Shown here: positions 31,443 to 40,349 of the stretch, one piece after another
Numbering within the stretch: the first letter of the stretch is position 1
How the letters are laid out: every line of letters starts with the position of its first letter
Source of the DNA: CALBPI01 sp038531945
GTDB taxonomy: Bacteria; Pseudomonadota; Gammaproteobacteria; Steroidobacterales; Woeseiaceae
DNA: 64,000 bases
Reading direction: 5' to 3'
Assembly (NCBI GenBank): GCA_038531945.1
Contig: JBCBBH010000005.1
Location: 124,001-188,000 of the forward strand
Notes under the pieces: generated by a model
Databases searched by the model: none
Seen by the model: the letters and a program-made list of their open reading frames with translations, nothing else
Told to the model about the DNA's origin: nothing
Made by a program: the position numbers and the translations under genes

Positions 31443-32594
31443 TTGAGTGATCTGACTCGAGATCTTTTTCCGTTGGGTATCGCCACCGGGCCCGCGTTTT
31501 GTAATCGGGAAGTCGAACGCGATACGTTAAAGCGGAATATCCGTGCCGGGAGACACTCCTGGATCTGGGCCCGACGGCGAATCGGTAAAACCAGTCTTGT
31601 GGAGCAGGTTATTCTCGAGTTGTCCCAGGCACGCCCCGCGATTCACGCGGCTCGACTCGACTGCAATATCGTACATGACGCGGATTCGCTCGATCAGGCG
31701 TTGCGCAAATCGGTAGCTTCTCTGGCAATCGCCATGAGTCCCGGTGCACGAAGCAAAGCACAGGCTCTGTTAGCGGGCGTATTCGCTCGATTTCAACCCT
31801 CGTTCCAGGTCGGCCCATCGCTGTTTCAGATGCGTCTGAATCCAACTGAAACGCCGGCTGCGAATATAGCCGAGGTGTTACTGGCTCTGGATGATCTCGC
31901 CTCGTCGTTAAATCGTCGCGCCGTTGTTGTTCTGGATGAGTTCCAACAAGTCAGCCGGTTGACCCACGGGCGCAAGGACACGACGCTCGAGGGCGCAATT
32001 CGGCATGCCGTAGAGCGGGCGAAACGGATTACTTATGTTTTTTCCGGTAGCGAACGATCGTTGTTGGCGGACATGTTCGAGAATGCTGATCGGCCGCTGT
32101 ATCACCACAGCCGCAAAATGAGTCTCGGCAGAATCTCCGCCGAGCATTACTTCGACTTTCTCAACAACGCGGCCAGAGCCCGCTGGCAGAAACCGTTGTC
32201 AGACAAGGTCATCGCATTGATTCTGAAACGCTCTCAGCGTCAACCGTTCTACGTAAATAGTCTGTGTAGCCGCCTTTGGGATGCGCGACGTCCGCCGAGT
32301 CAGGCTGCCGTAGAGTCCGCTTGGGCAGAGGTTGTCGAGGAGTCGACACCCGTGGTCGCCGAACGGGTGCGCAGCCTGAGTGCCACGCAGCGCGCTTTGC
32401 TGATCGGAATTGCCAATGCAGGGCGGGTGGAGCAACCCACCAGTCAGGCGTTCTTGGCGGAGATTCGTCTGTCCGCTTCGACAGGAAGCAACGCGAAGGA
32501 CGTGCTGGAGGCGAACGATTTCATACGGCCGGATCTCGAGGGAGGTTGGTTTATCGTTGACCCTGTGATGTACAGCTACTTGAGATCGGAGTGA
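31443..32594 (+). CDS. P-loop ATPase with C-terminal winged-helix-like region (archaeal-ATPase type)
   Basis: A 383-aa protein. FCNREVERDTLKRNI is the entry motif, RRRIGKTSLVEQVI (about 40-53) is a Walker A, and AVVVLDEFQQVSRL (about 160-173) is a Walker B. After a sensor-like TYVFSGSERSLL comes an alpha-helical lid, and the last 90 residues (SLSATQRALLIGIANAG ... DVLEANDFIRPDLEG) look like a winged helix. This layout matches the PF01637-like ATP-binding proteins, whose roles are mostly unknown and include some defence- and mobile-element-associated members. The start is TTG, directly behind a palindromic block. The end overlaps the convergent hydrolase gene by 19 bases. Confidence 0.8.
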   Translation: MSDLTRDLFPLGIATGPAFCNREVERDTLKRNIRAGRHSWIWARRRIGKTSLVEQVILELSQARPAIHAARLDCNIVHDADSLDQALRKSVASLAIAMSPGARSKAQALLAGVFARFQPSFQVGPSLFQMRLNPTETPAANIAEVLLALDDLASSLNRRAVVVLDEFQQVSRLTHGRKDTTLEGAIRHAVERAKRITYVFSGSERSLLADMFENADRPLYHHSRKMSLGRISAEHYFDFLNNAARARWQKPLSDKVIALILKRSQRQPFYVNSLCSRLWDARRPPSQAAVESAWAEVVEESTPVVAERVRSLSATQRALLIGIANAGRVEQPTSQAFLAEIRLSASTGSNAKDVLEANDFIRPDLEGGWFIVDPVMYSYLRSE

Positions 32595-33424
32595 TCCGTA
32601 TTAGTTAACGTGACAACTGCCTGCACAGCTTCGAGAACGATCTCCGGTTCCGATTCCGGTATGTAGTGCTGGCTTTGCGTTGCGGAGAAACCGATCGTCC
32701 GCTCGGTGAGGTTCAGGAGATCCGGTGCGAGCTCGAAATGCACATCGTTGTAAATGCGAAAGGCAGCTTCGCTGATTCCCGATAAGCGCATACGCTCATG
32801 GTCTTGTGTGCGCGTGATCACAGCAAGGGGTAAGTTTGGTGGCAAATCGGGAGTCGCCTCCATTTCGAACTGACTGTTCCAGGCGTCGTGTCCCCGGTTT
32901 GCGAGAAACCACTCGAAGATGTCCTCGACTTTCACCCAGTCCTCGACGTCCATTTTCGATTTCATTTGTCGCATCCATTGGACATGCGGCGAATCGATCA
33001 AGACGAGCCCTGCGACACGCTCTGGGTGATTCGCAGCATAAGAGCGCGAGACCCAACCGCCGTACGAATACCCGACGAGGATGATCGGCTGCGTCTGGTG
33101 TTGCGAATCCAAAAAGGCGGCGAGCTCGTCGACATAGTCCTGCAGCGACTGTATCTGTCCGTCCGCGAGCGGCTCACTTTCGCCATAGAAGGCACGTTCA
33201 TAGGCGCACACAGTGTGCCCTGCCGAGAGGTCTTCAATGACGTTCGCAAATGCCTCCTCGTTGGATATGCCGGAGGGGGCCTCCAGAACGAGCGTTGGTT
33301 CGCCGGAACCGGCACAAAAGAAACTCAGCGTTCGCCCTTCGTAATCAAAAGTGCCTCGCCTCAATTCCATTGCTGCGCTGTGGCCCGACACGAGCGCGAG
33401 CACGATTAGGATTGCTGATTTCAC
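32576..33424 (-). CDS. Secreted alpha/beta hydrolase
   Basis: A 282-aa protein with a short signal peptide (AILIVLALVSGHSAA), so probably periplasmic. Alpha/beta hydrolase motifs: LVLEAPSGISNEEAF (oxyanion region), ILVGYSYGGWVSRSYA with the nucleophile Ser, GLVLIDSPHVQW, and near the end FSATQSQHYIPESEPE, whose His is the likely catalytic one. The sequence type is close to esterases and epoxide hydrolase-like enzymes. Substrate unknown. Convergent with the ATPase gene. Confidence 0.85.
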   Translation of the reverse strand: MKSAILIVLALVSGHSAAMELRRGTFDYEGRTLSFFCAGSGEPTLVLEAPSGISNEEAFANVIEDLSAGHTVCAYERAFYGESEPLADGQIQSLQDYVDELAAFLDSQHQTQPIILVGYSYGGWVSRSYAANHPERVAGLVLIDSPHVQWMRQMKSKMDVEDWVKVEDIFEWFLANRGHDAWNSQFEMEATPDLPPNLPLAVITRTQDHERMRLSGISEAAFRIYNDVHFELAPDLLNLTERTIGFSATQSQHYIPESEPEIVLEAVQAVVTLTNTDHSDLK

Positions 33425-33509
33425 TCAAACGTCCGCGGTCAGCTTCGCCTTCTAAATTGTATAGCCGGAGACCGATTCGACATCGTCGGATTTTTCGAAG
33501 CATCGTCGT

Positions 33510-34070
33510 TCAGGCAGAGCTCGCAAATTCGCAGTAACCCTCTTTTTCAACGAGATCCATGACGAAACTCAGCTTCGCCATGCCGCTGATTACTGCCATC
33601 ACAGTGCCAAGTTCACAGATCTCGGCGCTTGAGAAATGCCCTCGCAAGGCCTCGATGCGGGACGCCGTTAATAATCCGTCGGCATTCGTCAGTGCTACCT
33701 GGTCGGCGAAGTCGACAACAACGAGGTCCTTGGGTGACAGTGTGTCACCCGTCGGGTTTTGCATGATCGCGTTGATTTCCGATTCGGACAAGCCGGCCTC
33801 GGCCGCGCCTGCGGTGTTTTGCTTGTTGCAAGTTTTGCAGCCATGTAACGCCGACAGTCGCAAACGTGCGATCTGTTTGTATCGTTGTTCGACGATGCCA
33901 TCAAAAAAGAGATTCTGGTAGAAGTCGCCCATGACGAACCGCAGGACGTGCGGCGCCGTAGCAAACGCCTCTACGAATGACGGTTCGCCTGTCAACCCAT
34001 TTAGCGTGTCCCAGGCCAGCGCGAACTCTTCTGGCAGTTGATCTCTCGGAATTTTTTCGAGTGACGACAT
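33510..34070 (-). CDS. Carboxymuconolactone decarboxylase family protein (AhpD-like)
   Basis: A 186-aa all-helical protein with the CMD/AhpD signature LRLSALHGCKTCNKQNTAG (CxxC plus following residues) and downstream helices (DLVVVDFADQVALTN). The CxxC favours a peroxidase-like AhpD role over a true lactone decarboxylase. The ATG at 34070 is preceded by GGGAGA at ideal spacing. A longer start at 34088 has no such site. It follows the SDR gene by 29 bases and forms an operon with it. Confidence 0.85.
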   Translation of the reverse strand: MSSLEKIPRDQLPEEFALAWDTLNGLTGEPSFVEAFATAPHVLRFVMGDFYQNLFFDGIVEQRYKQIARLRLSALHGCKTCNKQNTAGAAEAGLSESEINAIMQNPTGDTLSPKDLVVVDFADQVALTNADGLLTASRIEALRGHFSSAEICELGTVMAVISGMAKLSFVMDLVEKEGYCEFASSA

Positions 34071-34099
34071 GATGATTTTCTCTCCCATGAACGTGACGA

Positions 34100-34843
34100 T
34101 CAGAACTGAACGATCGCACCTCCGTCGACGTTCAGGCCCAAGCCGGAAACGAATTGAGTCTCCTCGGCAGCCAGAAACAGGGCGGCGATCGCAACTTCCC
34201 TGGCCTCTCCCAGTCGACCGATTGGCGCCTTCTGCTCCCAGTAGGCTTTAAACTCGGGGTCATCCATGAAAGGTTCGGACAACTTCGTGATGATAGACCC
34301 AGGCTGCAGGTAGTTGACGGTGATGCCGAACTTGCCGAGGTCAACCGCCATCCCCTTGGTCAGACCGGCAACAGCATGTTTGGATGTGCCGTAAATGGCC
34401 AAGCCGGGGCCTGCGACATCGCTCATAATCGAGCCGAGGTTGATGACGCGACCTTTGCCCGACTGCTTCAACAAGGGAATCGCTTCTCGCGTCAGTCGAA
34501 ACACAGCCCGCACATTGACGCCCATTATGGTGTCCCATTGCTGATCCGTCAGCGTATCGAATTCCCCGGCGATAACGATCCCGGCATTGTTGACCAGAAT
34601 ATCGAGACCACCGAGGTTCTTTTCAGCAGCATCGAGAATCGCCTGATGGGTGGCGTCGCTCGCGATGTCGCCGACAATGGTGGTCACATTATCAGCGCCT
34701 TCGAAGGCATCGCGCAGTTCATCAGCGTTGATATCGGTCGCAACCACGCTCGCACCGCGTTGTACAAATAACTCGGCAATCGCTCTGCCGATGCCATTGG
34801 CCGCGCCGGTGATCACCGCACGCTTCCCGTTCAGATCAAACAT
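34100..34843 (-). CDS. Short-chain dehydrogenase/reductase
   Basis: A 247-aa classical SDR. It has the NAD(P)-binding TGAANGIG (about 12-19), LVNNAG, an active-site Ser (NLGSIMSDVAGPG), YGTSKHA (Tyr-x-x-x-Lys, about 152-158) and a C-terminal VSGLGLNVDGGAI. The residue after strand 2 (VVATDIN) suggests NAD preference. The ATG at 34843 has GGAGCGAG eight bases upstream. A longer reading start would run through the terminator hairpin just upstream. Inferred role: alcohol/ketone interconversion in the local catabolic cluster. Confidence 0.9.
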   Translation of the reverse strand: MFDLNGKRAVITGAANGIGRAIAELFVQRGASVVATDINADELRDAFEGADNVTTIVGDIASDATHQAILDAAEKNLGGLDILVNNAGIVIAGEFDTLTDQQWDTIMGVNVRAVFRLTREAIPLLKQSGKGRVINLGSIMSDVAGPGLAIYGTSKHAVAGLTKGMAVDLGKFGITVNYLQPGSIITKLSEPFMDDPEFKAYWEQKAPIGRLGEAREVAIAALFLAAEETQFVSGLGLNVDGGAIVQF

Positions 34844-34856
34844 GGTTTCTCGCTCC

Positions 34857-34893
34857 AAAAAAAACGGCGCACCTCGACTCAAGGCGCGCCGTT
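34857..34893 (-). terminator. Intrinsic terminator between the TonB receptor and SDR genes
   Basis: On the minus strand an eight-base stem AACGGCGC/GCGCCGTT (34863-34870 with 34886-34893), extended by inner pairs, is followed by eight T residues (34857-34864). It ends the receptor transcript. The T-run directly abuts the ribosome-binding site of the SDR gene, leaving no room for a separate promoter. Confidence 0.8.
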
Positions 34894-34914
34894 GTCGCTA
34901 GTCAGGGCCCGGCC

Positions 34915-37296
34915 CTAGAGGCCGAAATTGAATCCTGCTTCGACGCCCCACACACGTGGCGGACCGAAGTTCGCGAACGTCCACAGCGCGCCCACCGCTT
35001 GCGCCGCTGTTTTGTAACGGTCGTCGGTCAGGTTCTTGCCGAATGCCGAGATGTAGAAAGCCTCATTGGGCGAGGTGTAGGTGATATTGGCGTTCAGGAT
35101 GGAACGCTCTTCGAGCACGGTATCGAAGTTCGCGCCAATGACTTCGTTGTAGTAGTAGGTGTTCTCATCTTCGAAGTTCAGGTTGATGTTGTAACGCACA
35201 TTGGCGCCACTCTCCAGGTCGTGCAGGTAAGTCAGATCCAGACCCGCAGTAAAGTCGGGAGCGCGTGTGACTTCACGCCCTGAGAAATCTTCGTTGTTAC
35301 CGTCCTGATCGAGATCAAGGATGAACTCGTTGTACTCGGCGTCCAGCGTACCCAGATTGGCGCGCAAGGTCAGGCCGTCCGCAAGCAAAGCCTCAAGCTC
35401 AAGCTCGAAGCCACTCGCATCAACGTCTGCGGCGTTGAAGGTTCTTGTCTCCTGGAATGCAGTACCGGGAACGGTGACGACAGCGCTACGCTGGAAATCT
35501 TCGTAGTTCACAAAGAAGTACGTCGCGTTGAAGCGGAGGCGATCGTCGAACGCGCTGGTCTTCACGCCGATCTCGAAGTTGTTGGCAAATTCCGGGTCGT
35601 ACGGTTGCAGCGGGAAGTTCGCGAAGCCGCCAGAGCCAGCCTGGTCATTGTAACCGCCCGATTTGAAGCCACGAGATGCCGTTAGATAGCCGTATACATT
35701 GTCGTTGAACGTGTACGCCGCGGTCACACGCCAGGTGAACTCTTCGAAGGTCGCTGAATCGCTCTGAACGAAATCCGGCTGCAGAGCAAAATTGGCGCCG
35801 TCGAGCGGCTCACCACCGTTCGGCAGTATCAATACTTCCGGCAGGCCTTCGCGAGCCGTGAAGTCTTTCTCTTCCTCGGTGTAGCGAACGCCGATACCCA
35901 ACTGGAACTTGTCTGTGAAGTCGAACGTTCCGTCAGCAAACACCGCGTTGGCGGTTGCCTCCTGTCGGTTACACAACAGAAGCGGTGCGCCGTTGTCGAG
36001 GACTCCCGGGACTGCCGTACCAAAGAACTCCAACAGTCCAAGTTGTTGGCGAACGCAGAAGTCCGTGTCGTTGGTTTGATGGAACACGCCCGCGACGTAG
36101 TTGAACATGCCGGTCAGATCCGACGCGATGCGCGCTTCGAACTGGAATGTCTCGCGGTCGTCATCCCTGCGCGCCGAGAAGAAGCTTTCGTAGGGTGTGC
36201 CGAGATACTCGTTAGGCAGCCGCGATTCTTGATCACGGCTACCCAGAACAGCGTAGACCGTGTGATTCTCGAGCGACCATTCGAGGTTCAGGTAAGCGCC
36301 AAGAACGTCGACCACCTGCGATTCATCGAGGCCAACGACTGATGATTGGTGAATACCTGCCTGATCGATGGGATCACCGGAAGAGACTCCTGGAAATCCG
36401 AGCAACGTGGCGAGCTGGCCGGCGCCGTCAGGCGTGATGTTCACGACCGGTACCGGTTCGCTGCGATCGCGAATCATTTCGACTTGGCCGTAAATCGTCA
36501 GGTTGTCCGTGGGCTCCCAGAGCAGCTTGGCCCGACCCGAGAAGACGTCTTTGCCTCCAAGATCGCCACCGTCGCCACGCAGCGGGCTGCCGTCGGTGAG
36601 TCCTGCATCGCCGAGTCCGGCGCCGAAGGCGTCAATCGGTGCGTCGACTTTACCGTTGCCGTAGTAGCCATCACTCGTCTGATAGATGCCCGCAAACCGG
36701 AATGCGAGGTTATCGCCCAGTGGCTGGTTGTAAGCGAGTCGGAGCTTGGTGTCGTCAAAACTGCCGTACTGCACACTGGTACGCGCGAACGTGTTTTCGG
36801 TTGAGGGTCGTATCGTCCGGACTACGACAGCACCACCCGTTGTGTTCTTGCCGAATAAGGTGCCTTGCGGTCCACGCAAGACTTCGATCGCTTCGATGTC
36901 GAAGGGCTCCAGTAATTGCGTTTGTACGTGTGGTACAACGAAATCATCGACGATAACCCCGACCTTAGGGTCGAAGTGGACGATAATGTCGGTCTCCGCG
37001 GCACCACGCATTGCGAAAGACGCGGCATTAAATCCCGTCACTGTGGCTGCAGAGAAATTGGGAACAAAAGTCGCCACTTCGCCGATGTCCTGGGCAAACA
37101 GCCCTTGAAACTGTTCGGCGGATACGGCCGACACAGCGACCGGGGTCGTCTGCAGATCGGTTTCGGTCCGTCTCGTCGCAGTCACAACAATTTCTTCGAG
37201 CTGCTGTTGTGCTTGCGCAACATCAGACAGCAGGGTGGACACCGCACACACGATTCCCAGTGCCGCCTTGATTGAGACACTTAAGCTTTTGTTCAT
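34915..37296 (-). CDS. TonB-dependent outer-membrane receptor
   Basis: A 793-aa receptor with signal peptide (ALGIVCAVSTLLSDVAQAQ), TonB box QLEEIVVTATRR just after it, plug domain (VPNFSAATVTGFNAASFAMRG ... GVIVDDFVVPHVQ ... VLRGPQGTLFGKNTTGGAV, about 50-165) and a long barrel ending VWGVEAGFNFGL. VLRGPQGTLFGKNTTGG is typical of receptors numerous in sphingomonads and marine gammaproteobacteria that take up siderophores or organic substrates. It is divergent from the heme-PQQ dehydrogenase and upstream of SDR/CMD genes, which suggests import of a substrate then oxidised locally (inference). Confidence 0.92.
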   Translation of the reverse strand: MNKSLSVSIKAALGIVCAVSTLLSDVAQAQQQLEEIVVTATRRTETDLQTTPVAVSAVSAEQFQGLFAQDIGEVATFVPNFSAATVTGFNAASFAMRGAAETDIIVHFDPKVGVIVDDFVVPHVQTQLLEPFDIEAIEVLRGPQGTLFGKNTTGGAVVVRTIRPSTENTFARTSVQYGSFDDTKLRLAYNQPLGDNLAFRFAGIYQTSDGYYGNGKVDAPIDAFGAGLGDAGLTDGSPLRGDGGDLGGKDVFSGRAKLLWEPTDNLTIYGQVEMIRDRSEPVPVVNITPDGAGQLATLLGFPGVSSGDPIDQAGIHQSSVVGLDESQVVDVLGAYLNLEWSLENHTVYAVLGSRDQESRLPNEYLGTPYESFFSARRDDDRETFQFEARIASDLTGMFNYVAGVFHQTNDTDFCVRQQLGLLEFFGTAVPGVLDNGAPLLLCNRQEATANAVFADGTFDFTDKFQLGIGVRYTEEEKDFTAREGLPEVLILPNGGEPLDGANFALQPDFVQSDSATFEEFTWRVTAAYTFNDNVYGYLTASRGFKSGGYNDQAGSGGFANFPLQPYDPEFANNFEIGVKTSAFDDRLRFNATYFFVNYEDFQRSAVVTVPGTAFQETRTFNAADVDASGFELELEALLADGLTLRANLGTLDAEYNEFILDLDQDGNNEDFSGREVTRAPDFTAGLDLTYLHDLESGANVRYNINLNFEDENTYYYNEVIGANFDTVLEERSILNANITYTSPNEAFYISAFGKNLTDDRYKTAAQAVGALWTFANFGPPRVWGVEAGFNFGL

Positions 37297-37341
37297 CTTT
37301 AATCCCCCCCGGATTGCGACAAAAACGATACGCCGGACTGT

Positions 37342-37369
37342 GTTGTATCACCACAAAAAAGTCAAGCAA
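37342..37369 (-). promoter_or_regulatory. Possible promoter of the TonB receptor gene
   Basis: On the minus strand TTGCTT (37364-37369) and TACAAC (37342-37347) are separated by 16 bases and lie about 45 bases before the receptor start. They give moderate matches to -35 and -10 elements. No stronger pair was seen in this 138-base divergent region. Confidence 0.35.
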
Positions 37370-37434
37370 GACTGTTTTTTTCGGAATGCCGATGTTTATA
37401 CTCGCGAAAGCTTTCTTCGGGTGGGGGGTCGCTA

Positions 37435-39363
37435 ATGAGTTCCAGCAAATACTTCATTATTGTTGCGGCGTTCTTCGTTGCGCTCGCAACAGGTTGTTCA
37501 GGGTCTGAGCGCGGTGCGACCGAGTCGGCAGCGGCAACCATTGAATCAACTGACGAGTTTACGGAACGAGCGGTCGACCTTGGACCACGCGATCAGATGC
37601 CGGGCGCCAAACTGTACGCCGCGCACTGTGCGAGCTGTCACAGCGGTGGCATTGCCAAAGCGCCCCATCTGACTTTCCTCGAAATGCTGTCGCCGCAGTC
37701 CATCCTGACGACGATGAACGACGGCATCATGCGAGGACAGTCGGAAGCACTAAGCTCGACCGAACGTCGACATATCGCCGAGTACATCACACAGACGCCA
37801 GCGGATTCTGCAGGTGCGGCGCTGGCCTACGCGCCCGCATGCGCATCGGACGTGGCCCTCGATGCCGACTCGCCCATCGTTGCGGCCGGCTGGGGCTACG
37901 ACACGCGGCGCTTTTCGGACGCATCGCAGGCCGGACTTTCGGCGGGTAATGCGGCGAACCTCGAACTCAAGTGGGCTTACGTCTATCCAGGCGCGTTACG
38001 AGCACGATCGAATCCGTCGGTCGGGTTCGGATCGATTTTTGTTGGCAGTCAGGACGGCAGTGTATACGCGCTGGACCTGGAGACTGGCTGTGCACATTGG
38101 CGGATGCAGGCAAGTGCTGAGGTGCGTACTGGAGTAGTCCTCGTGCCGCAGTCGGATGGAGCGCCGCCGCTTGCCGTTTTCGGCGATATCCTTGCGCGCC
38201 TGTACGCTGTAAATGCACTGACCGGCGAGTTGGTCTGGTCGTTCAAGGTGGACGATCACCCCAGTGCGACGCTGACAGCAACGCCCTCGCTCGCGGAAAA
38301 CCGATTGATTGTTAACGTGTCATCGCTGGAGGTGACCGCCGCGGCGAATCCTCAGTATCCGTGTTGCACGTTCCGCGGTAAGACTCTGGCCGTGGACGTC
38401 AGCTCCGGTGATGTCGTCTGGACGCACTATGCGATTCCCGATGCACCATCCGAAGTCGCCAAGACCAGTGTCGGCACCGCCGTGATGGCGCCATCCGGTG
38501 CACCGGTTTGGGCCAGCCCCACAATCGACTACGGCCGGCGTCGAGTCTATATCGGTACTGGTGAGAATTACTCCTCGCCCGCGGACGGCAACAGCGATGC
38601 TGTTATCGCGATCGATCTCGACAGCGGTGAGCGCGTTTGGACCCGGCAGACTTTCGAAGGCGATGCCTGGAACGTCGCATGCATGATGGCCAACAATCCC
38701 AATTGCCCGGAAGAAGACGGACCGGACTTCGATCATGGCTCGAGCATATTGCTCGTCGATTCGGACGATGGAAAACAGGTACTGGTCGCCGGACTCAAGG
38801 ACGGGCATGTCATAGGTCTTGATCCGGACAACGACGGCGCATTGTTGTGGCAAACGCGAGTAGGGCGCGGCAGCATTCAGGGCGGCGTGCATTTCGGTTT
38901 GGCCGCCGACGGCAATGTCGTTTACGTCCCGATCAACGACATGAACGATACGCGCAACGGCGATGTGCTGTCAGCCGAGGATGCCCGACCCGGGGTGCAC
39001 GCAATCGACGCCAGCGATGGCAGTGTCCTTTGGTCACGCGTTCAATCCAATGTGTGCCCGGAGGAAATGCAGTATTGCGATCCCGGCATCTCCGCACCGG
39101 TCTCGGCATTTCCAGGCGGCGTCGTCGCGGGTCATCTCGATGGTTTTCTCAGAATCTATGACAAACGTGATGGTGCGGTCATTTGGTCGTACGACACCAA
39201 GCAGTCGGTCACCGGCGTCAACGGAATTGAGGGCGCCGGTGGCGGTATGAGCGGCGCCGGGCCGATCGTCGCGAATGGTCACTTGATCGCCAACTCCGGC
39301 TACGGATTGTATTTTCATGGTGCTGGTAACCTGCTCGCGGTATTCGCGCCGGCCGCGCCGTGA
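37435..39363 (+). CDS. Heme c / PQQ beta-propeller dehydrogenase, polyvinyl-alcohol-dehydrogenase-like
   Basis: A 642-aa exported quinohemoprotein, probably a lipoprotein (VALATGCSG). Residues about 58-125 form a cytochrome c domain with heme-binding CASCH and a probable axial Met in MNDGIMRGQ. The rest is an eight-bladed PQQ-type propeller (VFVGSQDG-like blades: IFVGSQDGSVYALDLETG, AVIAIDLDSGERVW, VYVPINDMN). Motifs PVWASPTIDYGRRRVYIGTG, DAWNVACM and NCPEEDGPDFDHG match PVA dehydrogenase relatives. The adjacent cysteines PCCTF may bind near PQQ. It would oxidise alcohols in the periplasm and pass electrons to cytochrome. The next gene overlaps its stop. The polymer substrate is not established. 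Confidence 0.85.
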   Translation: MSSSKYFIIVAAFFVALATGCSGSERGATESAAATIESTDEFTERAVDLGPRDQMPGAKLYAAHCASCHSGGIAKAPHLTFLEMLSPQSILTTMNDGIMRGQSEALSSTERRHIAEYITQTPADSAGAALAYAPACASDVALDADSPIVAAGWGYDTRRFSDASQAGLSAGNAANLELKWAYVYPGALRARSNPSVGFGSIFVGSQDGSVYALDLETGCAHWRMQASAEVRTGVVLVPQSDGAPPLAVFGDILARLYAVNALTGELVWSFKVDDHPSATLTATPSLAENRLIVNVSSLEVTAAANPQYPCCTFRGKTLAVDVSSGDVVWTHYAIPDAPSEVAKTSVGTAVMAPSGAPVWASPTIDYGRRRVYIGTGENYSSPADGNSDAVIAIDLDSGERVWTRQTFEGDAWNVACMMANNPNCPEEDGPDFDHGSSILLVDSDDGKQVLVAGLKDGHVIGLDPDNDGALLWQTRVGRGSIQGGVHFGLAADGNVVYVPINDMNDTRNGDVLSAEDARPGVHAIDASDGSVLWSRVQSNVCPEEMQYCDPGISAPVSAFPGGVVAGHLDGFLRIYDKRDGAVIWSYDTKQSVTGVNGIEGAGGGMSGAGPIVANGHLIANSGYGLYFHGAGNLLAVFAPAAP

Positions 39364-39890
39364 GCGGCCCGACCCAACGCAAGGTCACCCAGAATGCATG
39401 GGTGGTCAGCGACATTGAGCAAGCGGCGCGTGATTGGTCACGTACATTAGGTATAGGTCCGTTTTTTCTCGGCACTTACCCGGCAAGCCTGTTCGAAGGA
39501 ATGCGATATCGCGGCGCACCGGGAGAGCTGACGATGCGCACAGCGATAGCCTACAGTGGCGATCTTCAGATCGAATTGATTGAGCCGCTAGGCCACGCTC
39601 CAAACGCCTACCGTGACATGTATCCGGCGGGCCGAATGGGTTTTCACCACGTCTGTTTCTGGAGTGATGATCTCGACGCGGATCTTGCGCACTACGCGCG
39701 GCAAGGGCAGCCCGCGGTCAATGTCGGCCAGATGCGCGGTGGCCCGCGGTTTGCCTACGTCGATACCCGCCCGGCGTTTGGTTGTATGACTGAACTCCTT
39801 GAGCCGCATCCGCATGTCATCGCGATGTTTGCCGACTGGCGCGAGCACAGCGACCACTGGGACGGACGCACGCCCATCGTTTACCTGTAG
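39360..39890 (+). CDS. VOC (glyoxalase/extradiol dioxygenase-fold) family protein
   Basis: A 176-aa single- or double-module VOC protein. VTQNAWVVSDIEQAARDWSR starts the first beta-alpha-beta unit, QIELIEPLG and GFHHVCFWSDDLDADLAHY are metal-side strands, and GCMTELLEP ends it. His in GFHHV and Glu in TELLEP are possible metal ligands. The GTG start overlaps the dehydrogenase stop (GTGA), so it is translationally coupled. Relatives are often annotated as glyoxalase-like or methylmalonyl-CoA-epimerase-like. Actual reaction unknown. Confidence 0.83.
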   Translation: MSGPTQRKVTQNAWVVSDIEQAARDWSRTLGIGPFFLGTYPASLFEGMRYRGAPGELTMRTAIAYSGDLQIELIEPLGHAPNAYRDMYPAGRMGFHHVCFWSDDLDADLAHYARQGQPAVNVGQMRGGPRFAYVDTRPAFGCMTELLEPHPHVIAMFADWREHSDHWDGRTPIVYL

Positions 39891-39893
39891 CGG

Positions 39894-40340
39894 CTACAGC
39901 CAGCGTCGGGTGCGTTGGGCGTATGCTTCGAATGCATCGCCAAAGCGTTTCGCCAGTGCGCGCTCTTCGGGCAGGATCTGCAGTCGGTTCATGACGGGGA
40001 TGAATACGATTGAGATGACCATGGCCAGGGCGCTGCCGAGCCACAGGCTCCACGCAAGCAAAAAGCTCAACAGGCCGAGATACATCGGGTTGCGCGTGAT
40101 GCGATAGATGCCGCTCGTGACCAGCGTGCTGGCTTTCTCCGGCTGCAGTGGATTCACCGTTGTTTTGTTCAAGCGAAACTGCGCGACGCCCGTCGCCGCC
40201 ACCCCGATGCCGGTCAAGATCAGTACAAACGCGGTTGGGCGTAAAAGCGGATGCGTGATCACCAGGTCCGGCGTCACCCAGGCAATCGTTTTCATCAGTG
40301 CGCCAAGGACCAGAGCGATCAGCGGGGGTGGAACATGCAG
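39894..40340 (-). CDS. Isoprenylcysteine carboxyl methyltransferase-like membrane protein with a probable CTG start
   Basis: About 148 aa with four membrane segments. The ICMT/PEMT core is clear: VTSGIYRITRNPMYLGLL (SAM-binding side) and EERALAKRFGDAFEAYAQRTRRW at the end. The first ATG (40295) would begin mid-helix. Family homology (HVPPPLIALVLGALMKTIAW, the usual PPPxxA first helix) extends 15 codons further, up to a CTG at 40340. That stretch is preceded in the same frame by the TAG stop of the FAD monooxygenase four codons earlier. Members methylate small or lipid substrates; bacterial roles are mostly unknown. If CTG is not used, the product is N-terminally truncated. Confidence 0.75.
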   Translation of the reverse strand: MHVPPPLIALVLGALMKTIAWVTPDLVITHPLLRPTAFVLILTGIGVAATGVAQFRLNKTTVNPLQPEKASTLVTSGIYRITRNPMYLGLLSFLLAWSLWLGSALAMVISIVFIPVMNRLQILPEERALAKRFGDAFEAYAQRTRRWL

Positions 40341-40349
40341 GCCATCAGT

